From positions 1 through 40,551 of the forward strand of contig JAFTPG010000022.1 in assembly GCA_017463375.1 (NCBI GenBank): a DNA stretch of 40,551 nucleotides, in the 5' to 3' direction. Position 1 is the first letter of the stretch. Every line of letters starts with the position of its first letter. The stretch is from Ruminococcus sp. Lineage in GTDB: Bacteria > Bacillota > Clostridia > Oscillospirales > Ruminococcaceae. The notes under the pieces are model-generated. The model saw only the letters and a program-made list of their open reading frames with translations, did not search any database and had not been told where the DNA came from. The translations under genes were made by a program, and so were the position numbers. Below, piece by piece: positions 8,586-15,227 of this stretch.

Positions 8586-9977
8586 TCAGGTTTCTCTAAT
8601 ATCAGCGTACCGCCTGTCCAGCCTCCGCTTTACGATAATGTAACATACGACATGAACTGCAATTGTGATTATCCATGACACAGGATATGTAATGTATATC
8701 ATTTCAGGAGAATGGAACTGCTCCTGTCGGAAAAATGTGAACAGCCATGCAAGTCTCAGTCCGCATACGCCGATAAGAGATACTATCATCGGCATGATCG
8801 AGCAGCCAATACCTCTGAGGCTTCCAACAATAACGTCCATAATTCCGCATAATGCATACGTTGTGCAGATTATCAGCAGACGCTGCATTCCGGCTTCAAT
8901 TACCTCTGTACTGTCGGAATAAATTCCAAGAAGCGTATCTCCGAAGAAAACCGCCGCATTTCCGAGCAGCAGTCCTGTTACTGTGACGCAGATAAGTCCC
9001 GAAAACAGGATTTTGTTTATACGCTTGATTTTTCCTGCACCGAGATTCTGACTTGTAAATGAAAGCGTACTCTGATGGAAAGCATTCATCGACATATAGA
9101 CGAATCCTTCAACATTGGCGGCAGCCGAATTGCCTGCAACGACGATTTTTCCGAATGAATTTATCGACGACTGAATTACTACGTTGGAAATCGAAAAGAT
9201 AATTCCCTGAAAGCCTGCCGGAAGCCCGATTCTAAAGATTTTCTTTAACTTATCAGGGTCGATGCGAAGTGACTTCAACTCCAGTCTGATGCCGCTTTCG
9301 TCACTCTCTTTCATCATGCAGCGCACCACCAGAGCTGCTGAAACTGTCTCAGAAATTACTGTTGCTAAGGCTACTCCGGCAACGTCCATATTAAAGACGA
9401 TCACAAAGAAAAGATTCAGCACTACATTGATCACTCCTGCTGCAAGAAGATAATACAGAGGACGCCTTGTATCACCTATTGAACGCAGGATCGCACTGCC
9501 GAAGTTGTATATCATAAGCGATGACATTCCGAGAAAATAAATTCGCAGATATACCGTTGCAAGCTCCAGAATTTCCGCCGGAGTCTGCATCCATATCAGA
9601 ATCTGTTTTGCACCTGCAATTCCGATAATAGTGAGCAGAATTCCGCTGCAAAGACTCAGAAGCATAGCTGTATGTACTGTCTTTTTGAGATCGTCCCATT
9701 TTTTGGCACCGTAGCATAAGGCTGAAGTTACATTAGCTCCTATTGAAAGCCCGACAAAGAGATTCGTAAGCAGATTTATCAGCGCTGTATTTGAGCCGAC
9801 TGCCGCCAGCGAATTGTCTCCGGCAAAACGCCCGACCACTACAATATCCGCTGCGTTGAAAAGCAGCTGCAATATGCTTGAGCACATCAGCGGAAGCGCA
9901 AAGGCAAGCATCTTCCTTAAAACAGGTCCGCTGCACATATCCATCTGATACTTTTTGTTTTCGTTTGACTTTAACAT
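8586..9977 (-). CDS. MATE family multidrug/Na+ efflux transporter
   Basis: 463 residues, typical of MATE antiporters, which exchange Na+ or H+ for cationic drugs or metabolites. About twelve hydrophobic segments can be counted. The opening after a short Lys-rich head, MCSGPVLRKMLAFALPLM, and the downstream ILQLLFNAADIVVVGRFAG are the family hallmark at helix 1. The pattern repeats in the second half (GLPAGFQGIIFSISNVVIQ), reflecting the two pseudo-symmetric halves. Start ATG 9977 has AGGAAG upstream. The gene stands alone, convergent with mrdA and divergent from the DUF4190 gene. Substrate cannot be predicted. Confidence 0.9.
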   Translation of the reverse strand: MLKSNENKKYQMDMCSGPVLRKMLAFALPLMCSSILQLLFNAADIVVVGRFAGDNSLAAVGSNTALINLLTNLFVGLSIGANVTSALCYGAKKWDDLKKTVHTAMLLSLCSGILLTIIGIAGAKQILIWMQTPAEILELATVYLRIYFLGMSSLMIYNFGSAILRSIGDTRRPLYYLLAAGVINVVLNLFFVIVFNMDVAGVALATVISETVSAALVVRCMMKESDESGIRLELKSLRIDPDKLKKIFRIGLPAGFQGIIFSISNVVIQSSINSFGKIVVAGNSAAANVEGFVYMSMNAFHQSTLSFTSQNLGAGKIKRINKILFSGLICVTVTGLLLGNAAVFFGDTLLGIYSDSTEVIEAGMQRLLIICTTYALCGIMDVIVGSLRGIGCSIMPMIVSLIGVCGLRLAWLFTFFRQEQFHSPEMIYITYPVSWIITIAVHVVCYIIVKRRLDRRYADIRET

Positions 9978-10034
9978 AATAAGACTTCCTTTATTATAAA
10001 ATATGCAGTCTCTGACAAAACCGCACTAATTCTT

Positions 10035-10044
10035 AGCGTACGCT
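10035..10044. repeat. Perfect palindrome AGCGTACGCT upstream of the MATE gene
   Basis: A self-complementary 10-mer in the 197-base region between the divergent MATE and DUF4190 genes, 58 bases before the MATE start. It could be a repressor operator. No regulator gene is adjacent, and a 10-mer palindrome can arise by chance, so this is tentative. Confidence 0.3.
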
Positions 10045-10113
10045 CTATTTTATACAACAGTATATAAGCTTTACCTATGCAGGCTGCGCTCTGGGATACT
10101 TTGCATGAAAATA

Positions 10114-10142
10114 TTGACAGTTTGTTTATTCTGTGTTATACT
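10114..10142 (+). promoter_or_regulatory. Sigma-A promoter of the DUF4190 gene
   Basis: TTGACA (10114-10119, perfect consensus), a 17-base spacer and TATACT (10137-10142, five of six). It lies 32 bases before the ATG, with GGGGGTG at 10161-10167 as ribosome binding site. It is one of the three clearest promoters in the window. Confidence 0.9.
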
Positions 10143-10174
10143 GTTAAAGTAATTGGATTTGGGGGTGAATTTTT

Positions 10175-10459
10175 ATGAAGCCAAATGGTCAGGGTAAAGC
10201 AATTGCTTCACTTGTTCTCGGAATTTGTTCAATGCTCGGTCTGTGCAGTCCGATCGTTGGTATTGTCTGCGGTATCATAGCAATCTGTATGTCAGTTTCC
10301 GCCCGTAACAGCGGTTATACTCTCGGAATGCAGAAGGCAGGTCTGATTCTCGGTATCATTGGAATCGTTATCAGCGTTGCTAACTGGGTTCTCGCTTTAG
10401 TATTTATGAATACTGCGAACAATGCTACGTCCGAAGTTTTTGAAATTTTGAAATTTTAG
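10175..10459 (+). CDS. DUF4190-type small membrane protein
   Basis: 94 residues. After [14 protein letters not shown] comes a hydrophobic segment (about 10-40, Gly/Cys/Ile-rich with [21 protein letters not shown]), a polar loop containing RNSGYTLG and a second segment (about 55-82, [17 protein letters not shown]). The pattern of two Gly-rich helices with K-A-x-A-S-L-V-L-G-I at the start fits DUF4190, found in many Firmicutes and Actinobacteria without an assigned function. It is monocistronic, with its own strong promoter and terminator, suggesting robust expression. No partner gene is evident. Confidence 0.8.
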   Translation: MKPNGQGKAIASLVLGICSMLGLCSPIVGIVCGIIAICMSVSARNSGYTLGMQKAGLILGIIGIVISVANWVLALVFMNTANNATSEVFEILKF

Positions 10460-10473
10460 GATGATATGCAGCA

Positions 10474-10516
10474 AAACAGCTTGCGGAGCTTTTCAGACTC
10501 CCGGGCTGTTTTTATT
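10474..10516 (+). terminator. Terminator of the DUF4190 gene
   Basis: AAACAGC (10474-10480) pairs with GCTGTTT (10505-10511). The inner bases TTG(C)GGAG and CTCCCGG extend the stem with one bulged C and two G-U pairs. A T-run (10508-10513) follows. Confidence 0.82.
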
Positions 10517-10555
10517 TCCGCACTCAATATCAGACCGGAAATAAAGTATGCTATG

Positions 10556-10590
10556 AAAAACTCTGCCTGAAATGTCTCAGACAGAGTTTT
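10556..10590 (-). terminator. Terminator of tRNA-Gln
   Basis: On the minus strand, AAAACTCTG then CTGA pair across a six-base loop, with one mismatch, and a run of five T follows. It begins eight bases beyond the tRNA 3' end. The plus-strand reading also ends in TTTT, so it may work both ways. Confidence 0.82.
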
Positions 10591-10597
10591 CTACTGC

Positions 10598-10672
10598 TGG
10601 TTGGAGTAGCTGGATTTGAACCAGCGAATGACAGAGTCAAAGTCTGTTGCCTTACCGCTTGGCTATACCCCA
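10598..10672 (-). tRNA. tRNA-Gln, anticodon TTG
   Basis: 75 bases including an encoded CCA (10598-10600). The acceptor stem TGGGGTA pairs with TACTCCA with one G-U, followed by discriminator A. The anticodon arm is ACAGA / TCTGT around loop CTTTGAC, placing TTG at positions 34-36, which reads CAA and, through wobble, CAG. The T arm contains the invariant GGTTCAAATCC. The first pair is U1-A72, a known feature of glutamine tRNAs. In bacteria without GlnRS this tRNA is charged with Glu and amidated by GatCAB. Which route applies here cannot be told from the window. It stands alone with its own promoter and terminator. Confidence 0.97.
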
Positions 10673-10687
10673 ATATCATACCTATTT

Positions 10688-10716
10688 ATTATACCAAAAA
10701 TTCCCCTGGATTTCAA
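10688..10716 (-). promoter_or_regulatory. Sigma-A promoter of tRNA-Gln
   Basis: On the minus strand: TTGAAA (10716-10711), a 17-base spacer and TATAAT (10693-10688, perfect). The -10 box ends 15 bases before the mature tRNA 5' end. An 8-bp inverted repeat, TGGATTTC/GAAATCCA (10707-10726), overlaps the -35 box. Confidence 0.85.
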
Positions 10717-10766
10717 TAGAAATCCAACATTTTATTTTGTTTTAACTGTTTTATTCTGTCTGCATC

Positions 10767-10795
10767 TTGCAATTTCTGCTGAAATATGATATCAT
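10767..10795 (+). promoter_or_regulatory. Candidate promoter of the dCMP deaminase gene
   Basis: TTGCAA (10767-10772), 17 bases, TATCAT (10790-10795). The predicted start point is near 10802, just before GAGGTGA (10809-10815), so the leader would be very short. Confidence 0.4.
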
Positions 10796-10820
10796 GAATA
10801 AAAAACGTGAGGTGAAATCC

Positions 10821-11303
10821 ATGAAACGTGAAAACTATATTAGCTGGGACGAATATTTTATGGGAATTGCTATTTTTTCTGCCCAGAGAAGCAAGGACAA
10901 TTCCACACAGGTTGGAGCTTGTATCGTCAACAATGAAAGGAAGATCGTTGCTGTCGGCTATAATGGAATGCCGACTGGCTGCTGTGACGACGATATGCCA
11001 TGGGAACGTGAGGGTGACAGCGCTCTTGATACAAAGTATCCGTTCGTCTGCCATGCTGAATTAAACGCTATTCTCAACAGTAATATCGGAAATCTCAGCG
11101 GTTGTACTATCTATGTTACGCTTTTCCCTTGCAACGAATGCGCTAAGGCGATCATCCAGAGCGGCATAAAGAGAGTCGTTTACTACGAGAACAAGTATGC
11201 CGATACTGACGGCGTGAGAGCTTCCTGTATGCTTTTTGAGCGCTGCGGGGTCGTTACTGATAAGTATGTTCCAAGCGGTAAGAAAATTGAGCTTTCACTG
11301 TAG
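10821..11303 (+). CDS. dCMP deaminase / ComEB-like cytidine deaminase
   Basis: 160 residues from ATG 10821, chosen because GAGGTGA lies six bases upstream. A longer reading from TTG 10767 has no such site. Zinc-dependent deaminase motifs are clear: CHAELNAI (about residues 75-82, His ligand and catalytic Glu) and PCNEC (about 103-107, the two Cys ligands). An upstream Cys pair (GCCDD) fits the structural zinc of the dCMP deaminase subfamily. The NSTQVGACIVNN and VGYNGMPTGC segments are typical of it. The enzyme converts dCMP to dUMP for thymidylate synthesis, complementing dut at 2937. In B. subtilis the homologue ComEB is encoded with competence genes, but no such neighbours are present here. 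Confidence 0.93.
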   Translation: MKRENYISWDEYFMGIAIFSAQRSKDNSTQVGACIVNNERKIVAVGYNGMPTGCCDDDMPWEREGDSALDTKYPFVCHAELNAILNSNIGNLSGCTIYVTLFPCNECAKAIIQSGIKRVVYYENKYADTDGVRASCMLFERCGVVTDKYVPSGKKIELSL

Positions 11304-11326
11304 AGAGTTATATGTAAATCGCAGAA

Positions 11327-11358
11327 AGTCCGGCGGATATTCTCCGTCGGACTTTTTT
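11327..11358 (+). terminator. Terminator of the deaminase gene, shared with the small minus-strand ORF
   Basis: AGTCCGGCGGA (11327-11337) pairs fully with TCCGTCGGACT (11343-11353, one G-U) around TATTC, followed by six T. On the minus strand the same stem starts 11 bases after the stop codon of the Asn/Gln-rich ORF, so it can serve both. Confidence 0.9.
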
Positions 11359-11364
11359 CAATGG

Positions 11365-11511
11365 CTAGTTGTTGTAGTTACTGCGGTTCTGCTGATTTCT
11401 GGGATTGCTCTGATTCTGCTGGTTCTGCTGATTTCTGGAGTTGTTCTGGCTGTTCTGATTATTCTGCTGATTCGGGTTATTCTGCTGGTTGCGGTTATTC
11501 TGATTGCTCAT
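11365..11511 (-). CDS. 48-residue Asn/Gln-rich protein of unknown function
   Basis: An ATG at 11511 with AAAGGG seven bases upstream opens a frame of 48 codons ending in TAG (11365-11367). The product is 21 Asn and 14 Gln, so 73 percent amide residues. The rest is five Ser, four Arg, two Pro, one Tyr and the initiator Met, with no acidic, aliphatic or Cys residue. Units such as NQQN and RNQQNQ recur. There is no membrane segment or signal peptide. A terminator follows, and a leader with strong hairpins precedes it, which argues for a real gene. I do not recognise the family. The bias recalls gamma-type small acid-soluble spore proteins or prion-like low-complexity segments, but there is no alignable motif. 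The opposite strand of these codons mimics a hydrophobic protein, which is an artefact. Confidence 0.6.
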   Translation of the reverse strand: MSNQNNRNQQNNPNQQNNQNSQNNSRNQQNQQNQSNPRNQQNRSNYNN

Positions 11512-11607
11512 GATCGTACCCTTTCTTTCCGCACTTCGGCACTGTGTAAAACCTCTCCGGAGTGCGGATTCCGGAGCAGTTATAAGTATAGTACCGGCAG
11601 AAGTTAA
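11512..11607 (-). promoter_or_regulatory. Structured leader and candidate promoter of the Asn/Gln-rich ORF
   Basis: Candidate promoter: TTAACT (11607-11602), 17 bases, TATAAC (11584-11579). An overlapping TATACT lies at 11590-11585. In the transcript, CTCCGGA (11576-11570) can pair with TCCGGAG (11561-11555), while CCGCACT (11567-11561), lying in that loop, can instead pair with AGTGCGG (11535-11529), just before the AAAGGG ribosome binding site. The two 7-bp stems exclude each other. This looks like a regulatory leader, but no known riboswitch is recognised. Confidence 0.45.
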
Positions 11608-11661
11608 TTAGATTTTTCTCCTGCACATTTATTATGGACTGTTTTTATGAGATTATTCAAT

Positions 11662-11695
11662 AAAAAATAATCGGGATACCATTTTGATATCCCGA
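11662..11695 (-). terminator. Terminator of the efp / Asp-Cys protein unit
   Basis: Minus strand: TCGGGATA pairs with TATCCCGA (11695-11688 and 11678-11671) around nine bases, followed closely by a T-rich tract (11670-11661, including six T in a row). It lies 23 bases after the stop of the Asp/Cys-rich gene. Confidence 0.85.
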
Positions 11696-11718
11696 CCAAT
11701 TTCAATTTTACCAGCTGA

Positions 11719-12201
11719 TTATTCCTCTTCAGAAGCTTCAGCACTGTCCTCAAAGTCTTCAATTGTGAGATCATTATAATCAAACTCAAGAAGCTCGTCG
11801 CAGTTAGGGCAGTTCATTGAGCCCTCGTCAATAATGCTCTCATCAAGCAGAATTGTATCACCGCAGCTGGGGCAGGTTACTTCATAAAGCTCATCATCAT
11901 CGTCGAACTCAAAATCATCATCGTCATCACAGCAATCACAGTCATCGTCGCAATCGCAGTCATCACAATCACATTCGTCGAAGTCGTAAATATCCTCTTC
12001 AACTGAGCCGAGATCCTCGTCAAGGATATCGCAGAGCTCTGTAAGCTCGTCCACCTGAGACTGGAGATCCTCAACATACATTACCATTTCCTGCATAACA
12101 TCAGCCATCTGGAGCAGAGCCTTGCCCTCCTTGGTTGAGTTGTCGATATCGAGACCATCAATAAGTCCCATAAGGTATGACATTTTTTCGGTAAGCTTCA
12201 T
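11719..12201 (-). CDS. CD1247-type protein with Asp/Cys-rich linker and zinc ribbon
   Basis: 160 residues in three parts. Residues 1-70 form the helical N-terminal domain typical of the Clostridia CD1247 family (MSYLMGLIDGLDID, STKEGKALLQMADVM, then a Glu/Asp-rich coiled segment). Residues about 73-104 are almost only Asp and Cys, with seven cysteines (77, 79, 82, 84, 88, 90, 91) in CDCD-like spacing. Residues 105-140 are a zinc ribbon (C110-x2-C113 and C131-x2-C134), followed by an acidic tail. The protein is extremely acidic and could bind several metal ions. Function is unknown, and metal storage or a transcription-related zinc ribbon role would be speculation. It follows efp by 42 bases, is probably co-transcribed and ends at a terminator. 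The DNA of the linker is a TCATCG-like microsatellite that may vary in length. Confidence 0.72.
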   Translation of the reverse strand: MKLTEKMSYLMGLIDGLDIDNSTKEGKALLQMADVMQEMVMYVEDLQSQVDELTELCDILDEDLGSVEEDIYDFDECDCDDCDCDDDCDCCDDDDDFEFDDDDELYEVTCPSCGDTILLDESIIDEGSMNCPNCDELLEFDYNDLTIEDFEDSAEASEEE

Positions 12202-12243
12202 AAACAGCTCCCCCTTTCAAAAATAATTCAATTCAGAGTACAA

Positions 12244-12801
12244 TTAAGCTCTTCCCATGTACTCGCCAGTTCTTGTATCAATCTGGATCTTTTCGCCTTC
12301 ATCGATAAAGAGCGGAACCTTAATCTCAGCGCCTGTCTCAACGATAGCGGGCTTAGTAGCGTTTGTAGCAGTATCGCCCTTGAAGCCGGGATCAGTCTGA
12401 GTAATTACAAGCTCTACAAAGTTAGGCGGCTCAACGCCGAAAACATTACCCTTGTATGAAAGGATCTTGCAGATCATTTCTTCCTTAACGAACTTGAAGT
12501 TATCGCCGAGTACAGAAGCACTGATAGGAAGCTGCTCATAAGTCTCCATATCCATGAAGTAGTAGAGATCGCCGTCAGTATAGCTGTACTGCATGTCCTT
12601 TCTCTCAACGAAAGCTGTAGGGAACTTAGCTGTGGGGTTGAAGGATGTTTCAACAACAGAGCCTGTAATAACATTCTTATACTTGGTTCTTACAAATGCA
12701 GCGCCCTTTCCGGGTTTAACGTGCTGGAACTCAACAACCTGAACAACGTTGCCGTCCAGTTCAAAAGTGACGCCGTTTCTGAAATCGCCTGCTGAAATCA
12801 T
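12244..12801 (-). CDS. efp: Elongation factor P
   Basis: 185 residues, the normal EF-P length, with three beta-barrel domains. EF-P enters the ribosome E site and relieves stalling at polyproline. The loop at the tip of domain I reads KPGKG, giving Lys32 as the conserved modification site, here of the Lys type that in B. subtilis carries 5-aminopentanol. The C-terminal signature TGEYMGRA is intact. ATG 12801 is preceded by GGAGG. A longer frame from TTG 12825 lacks support and would run into that site. The upstream promoter at 12843-12871 gives efp its own transcript with the Asp/Cys protein. Confidence 0.97.
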   Translation of the reverse strand: MISAGDFRNGVTFELDGNVVQVVEFQHVKPGKGAAFVRTKYKNVITGSVVETSFNPTAKFPTAFVERKDMQYSYTDGDLYYFMDMETYEQLPISASVLGDNFKFVKEEMICKILSYKGNVFGVEPPNFVELVITQTDPGFKGDTATNATKPAIVETGAEIKVPLFIDEGEKIQIDTRTGEYMGRA

Positions 12802-12842
12802 TATAAATACCTCCGTGTATTTCAAAAAATAGTGTATATCTT

Positions 12843-12871
12843 ATTTTACTACATTTTCAGATATTTTGCAA
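12843..12871 (-). promoter_or_regulatory. Promoter of efp
   Basis: Minus strand: TTGCAA (12871-12866), 17-base spacer, TAAAAT (12848-12843). It sits between the M24 peptidase stop and efp, 42 bases before the efp start, so efp is not dependent on read-through from the peptidase. Confidence 0.7.
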
Positions 12872-12885
12872 TACCTAAACTGATT

Positions 12886-13956
12886 TTATTGCAAATATAT
12901 GATATTTTTTGCACATTTCGTCAGATTAACGCTGCCATTTTCAGTCAAAATGACAAAATCTTCTATGCGGACTCCGAATTTTCCTGCGATGTAGATACCC
13001 GGTTCGACTGTAATAACAGTTCCTGCTTTGAGGACGCTGTTATTTGATGGAGCCGCATTCGGCTTTTCATGGATCTCCATGCCGACTCCATGACCCAGTG
13101 AATGTCCGAAGCAGTCGCCGTATCCGGCATGTTCGATGATGCTTCTTGCGATTTTATCAAGCTCCGCACCTGTCATTCCCGCACGAGCCTGCTCGAGGCA
13201 TGCGAGCTGGGCTTCAAGGACAGTATTGTAAACCTTTTCCATCTCCTCGGAGCATTTTCCGATGCAGACAGTACGGGTCATATCGCTGTGATAGCCGTTG
13301 TAGACTGCTCCGAAGTCCATGAGAACGAACTCGCCCTCTTCAACCCTCTTATCGGACGGAACTCCGTGAGGCATGGAAGTATTTGCTCCCGAAAGCGCAA
13401 TTGTGTCAAATGAGAGAGCCTCAGCTCCTCTGCGGAGCATCTCGTGGTCAAGCTCAAGAGCGATCTCACGCTCAGTAACTCCGGGCTTTATGAAGCCGAG
13501 GATATGCTCGAATGCCGCTTCTGCAATCTCCTGAGCCTTGCGGATACAAGCTATCTCCTGCTCGTCCTTGACGGCTCTCAGCGCAGATATGGCATTGCTG
13601 AGCAAGTCGCTGCCAATGAGCTCGATTTCAGGGAACTCCCTTTTATAGGCATCAAATTCGCTGACGGTCATTGTCTGGGACTCGATTACCATATTGTGAG
13701 CGGAGTGCTCATGAAGAAGCTTATGAAGCTGCGCAAAAAGCTTTTTCTGCTCAATTACCTCGGCACTTTTTACGGTATTGCGAGCCTTTTCGATGTATCT
13801 GAAATCTATGATCAGATACGCTCTGTCACGGAATGCGATTACTGTTCCTGCCGAGGACTTCATTCCGGTAAAGTATCTGCGGTTGATGTCCGAGGTAATC
13901 AGAACGCTGTCGATATCCTTTGGAAGCTCTGCGAAGAGCTTTTGAAATCTATCCAA
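12886..13956 (-). CDS. M24 family metallopeptidase (Xaa-Pro aminopeptidase-like)
   Basis: About 356 residues. The N-terminal creatinase-like domain (ITSDINRRYFTGM) is followed by the pita-bread catalytic domain. All five metal ligands are visible: two Asp in VLMDFGAVYNGYHSDMTRT, His in GHSLGHGVGMEIHE, Glu in VEPGIYI and Glu in VRIEDF. The enzyme removes N-terminal residues before Pro using two metal ions, so it fits peptide turnover. Placement directly before efp, the polyproline factor, is common in Firmicutes. Start: AAGGAG runs straight into a GTG at 13965, too close for that codon, while the TTG at 13956 lies eight bases after it. I prefer TTG, and GTG would add three residues. Confidence 0.9.
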   Translation of the reverse strand: MDRFQKLFAELPKDIDSVLITSDINRRYFTGMKSSAGTVIAFRDRAYLIIDFRYIEKARNTVKSAEVIEQKKLFAQLHKLLHEHSAHNMVIESQTMTVSEFDAYKREFPEIELIGSDLLSNAISALRAVKDEQEIACIRKAQEIAEAAFEHILGFIKPGVTEREIALELDHEMLRRGAEALSFDTIALSGANTSMPHGVPSDKRVEEGEFVLMDFGAVYNGYHSDMTRTVCIGKCSEEMEKVYNTVLEAQLACLEQARAGMTGAELDKIARSIIEHAGYGDCFGHSLGHGVGMEIHEKPNAAPSNNSVLKAGTVITVEPGIYIAGKFGVRIEDFVILTENGSVNLTKCAKNIIYLQ

Positions 13957-13968
13957 AAAACTCACTCC

Positions 13969-14400
13969 TTAAAGCTCGGCAAGAGCCTGAACTGCAAGAT
14001 AATAGCTGCCGAAGCCGAAGCCGCTTATCGAGCCTTTGCACACGGGAGCTATAACTGATTCCGAGCGGAACGCGTCACGGGCAAAAACGTTGCTTATGTG
14101 AACCTCAATACACGGAATCTTGATTGCTGAAATTGCGTCACGGATGGCATAGCTGTAGTGAGTATATGCCCCTGCATTTATTATAACACCGTCGAAATTA
14201 AGACGTGCGCTGTGAAGCTTGTCAATAATAGCACCCTCGTGATTTGACTGGAAAATCTCGCATTTAAGTCCCTGTTCCTTAGCACGGTCGATGATATTCT
14301 GATTCAGGACATCAATTCCCGTATTTCCGTAGACGCCGGGTTCACGCTCTCCCAGAAGATTGAGATTCGGACCGTGTATAACAAGAATTTTTTTTATCAT
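13969..14400 (-). CDS. aroQ: Type II 3-dehydroquinate dehydratase
   Basis: 143 residues, typical of the dodecameric type II enzyme that dehydrates 3-dehydroquinate in the shikimate pathway to aromatic amino acids. Recognisable segments are HGPNLNLLGEREPGVYG (flexible lid with catalytic Arg and Tyr), FQSNHEGAIIDKL, INAGAYTHYSYA, EVHISNVFARDAFR (catalytic His and Asn) and the C-terminal SISGFGFGSYYLA. The start ATG at 14400 has GGAG upstream. It lies 13 bases after yqeG, and the M24 peptidase follows at once. This order, with efp next, recurs in Clostridia. Confidence 0.95.
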   Translation of the reverse strand: MIKKILVIHGPNLNLLGEREPGVYGNTGIDVLNQNIIDRAKEQGLKCEIFQSNHEGAIIDKLHSARLNFDGVIINAGAYTHYSYAIRDAISAIKIPCIEVHISNVFARDAFRSESVIAPVCKGSISGFGFGSYYLAVQALAEL

Positions 14401-14413
14401 AATTCCCTACTCC

Positions 14414-14908
14414 TTATTCTGATTCATGAAACTTTTTAGGAAGAAAAGGTATCTCAAGCTTCCTTTTCACCTTGAAAAACGTTGTTTTCTCGTGCTCGAT
14501 CGGTGAAACGTAGAGCATTTTAATTCTGTAGAGGTTTGCTCCCAGAACGTCGGTAAAAATCTGATCTCCCACAGCTGCAAGCTCCTGCTTTTTCAGTCCC
14601 ATTCGCTGACAAGCCTCTCTGAAGCCCTTTGTCAGAGGCTTTTTGCCTTCGCTTACGAAATCAAGTCCCAGCATATCCGCAAACGGCTTGACTCTCGGAG
14701 GATGGTTATTCGAGACGATCATCAGCTTGATGCGGTTATCCTTCATTGTCTTGATCCAGTCCAGCACGCCCTCGGCAGGTCTGGGATTGTCATGAGTTGT
14801 GAGTGTGTTGTCCAAATCGAGAACGAGTCCCCTAACATTGATTTTTTTCAGAAAGGACGGCGTTATATCCGTTACCTTTCTGAAGGCAGCAGTCAACCTG
14901 AAAAGCAT
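14414..14908 (-). CDS. YqeG family HAD phosphatase
   Basis: 164 residues. HAD motif I is LVLDLDNTLT (nucleophile and acid Asp), motif II is IVSNNH, a Lys occurs in GKKPLTKGF, and the acidic motif is VGDQIFTDVLGAN. This is the HAD-IIIA layout of YqeG, close to mitochondrial PGP phosphatase Gep4/PTPMT-type HADs. In cyanobacteria and plants a related protein is a phosphatidylglycerol-phosphate phosphatase, so a role in PG synthesis is possible but unproven. ATG 14908 has GGAGG five bases upstream. A longer frame to 15034 crosses the rpsU terminator, so it is rejected. Confidence 0.88.
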   Translation of the reverse strand: MLFRLTAAFRKVTDITPSFLKKINVRGLVLDLDNTLTTHDNPRPAEGVLDWIKTMKDNRIKLMIVSNNHPPRVKPFADMLGLDFVSEGKKPLTKGFREACQRMGLKKQELAAVGDQIFTDVLGANLYRIKMLYVSPIEHEKTTFFKVKRKLEIPFLPKKFHESE

Positions 14909-14982
14909 AAGTCCTCCATTATTATACAGCATTTGAATTGTTTTTTCTGTCGAAACAAGCAAGAACTGTTTCTTTGCAATAA

Positions 14983-15010
14983 ATGAAAAAGCGAGCCGCA
15001 GCCCGCTTTT
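14983..15010 (-). terminator. Terminator of rpsU
   Basis: Minus strand: AAAAGCGGGC and GCTCGCTTTT pair (one G-U) around TGCG, ending in five T. It lies 44 bases after the rpsU stop and closes the monocistronic rpsU unit. Confidence 0.88.
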
Positions 15011-15053
15011 ATCAGCATTTAAGTGTTTCTGCAATGAGAAACCGCATAAGAGA

Positions 15054-15227
15054 TTAATACTTGCGCTTACGAGCTGCCTCGGACTTCTTCTTACGCTTTA
15101 CCGAAGGCTTTTCGTAGTGCTCTCTCTTACGAACCTCAGCGATAACGCCGTCCTTTGCACATGATCTCTTAAATCTCTTAAGAGCAGTTTCCAAAGACTC
15201 GTTTTTGCCTATACGAACTTCTGCCAC
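15054..15227 (-). CDS. rpsU: 30S ribosomal protein S21
   Basis: 57 residues encoded from GTG 15227 to TAA 15054-15056. The product opens [20 protein letters not shown], with the conserved Cys in RSCAKDG, and ends in a very basic tail ([16 protein letters not shown]), all typical of bS21. It binds the 30S platform near the anti-Shine-Dalgarno end of 16S rRNA and helps initiation. GGAGG (15241-15237) lies nine bases upstream. The gene has its own strong promoter, a structured leader of about 137 bases and a terminator, so it is transcribed alone. Confidence 0.97.
   Translation of the reverse strand: MAEVRIGKNESLETALKRFKRSCAKDGVIAEVRKREHYEKPSVKRKKKSEAARKRKY

Noticed and set aside
11236-11607. 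Plus-strand frame of 123 residues that looks like a membrane protein rich in Leu, Ile and Val
   Set aside because: It starts inside the deaminase gene, crosses its terminator and is the complement of the Asn/Gln codons. Hydrophobicity is a by-product of AAT, AAC and CAG read in reverse.
11880-11985. TCATCG-type short repeats, considered as a possible CRISPR or tandem array
   Set aside because: No spacers or constant repeat unit. They are the codons of the Asp/Cys linker.
13444-14058. 204-residue plus-strand frame across the M24 peptidase and aroQ
   Set aside because: Antisense to two clear enzymes and without a ribosome binding site.
14921-14926. TATAAT on the minus strand before yqeG, considered as its promoter
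   Set aside because: Transcription would begin inside the ribosome binding site, and no -35 box is present.
14909-15034. N-terminal extension of the YqeG frame
   Set aside because: It runs through the rpsU terminator, while ATG 14908 has GGAGG at the right distance.
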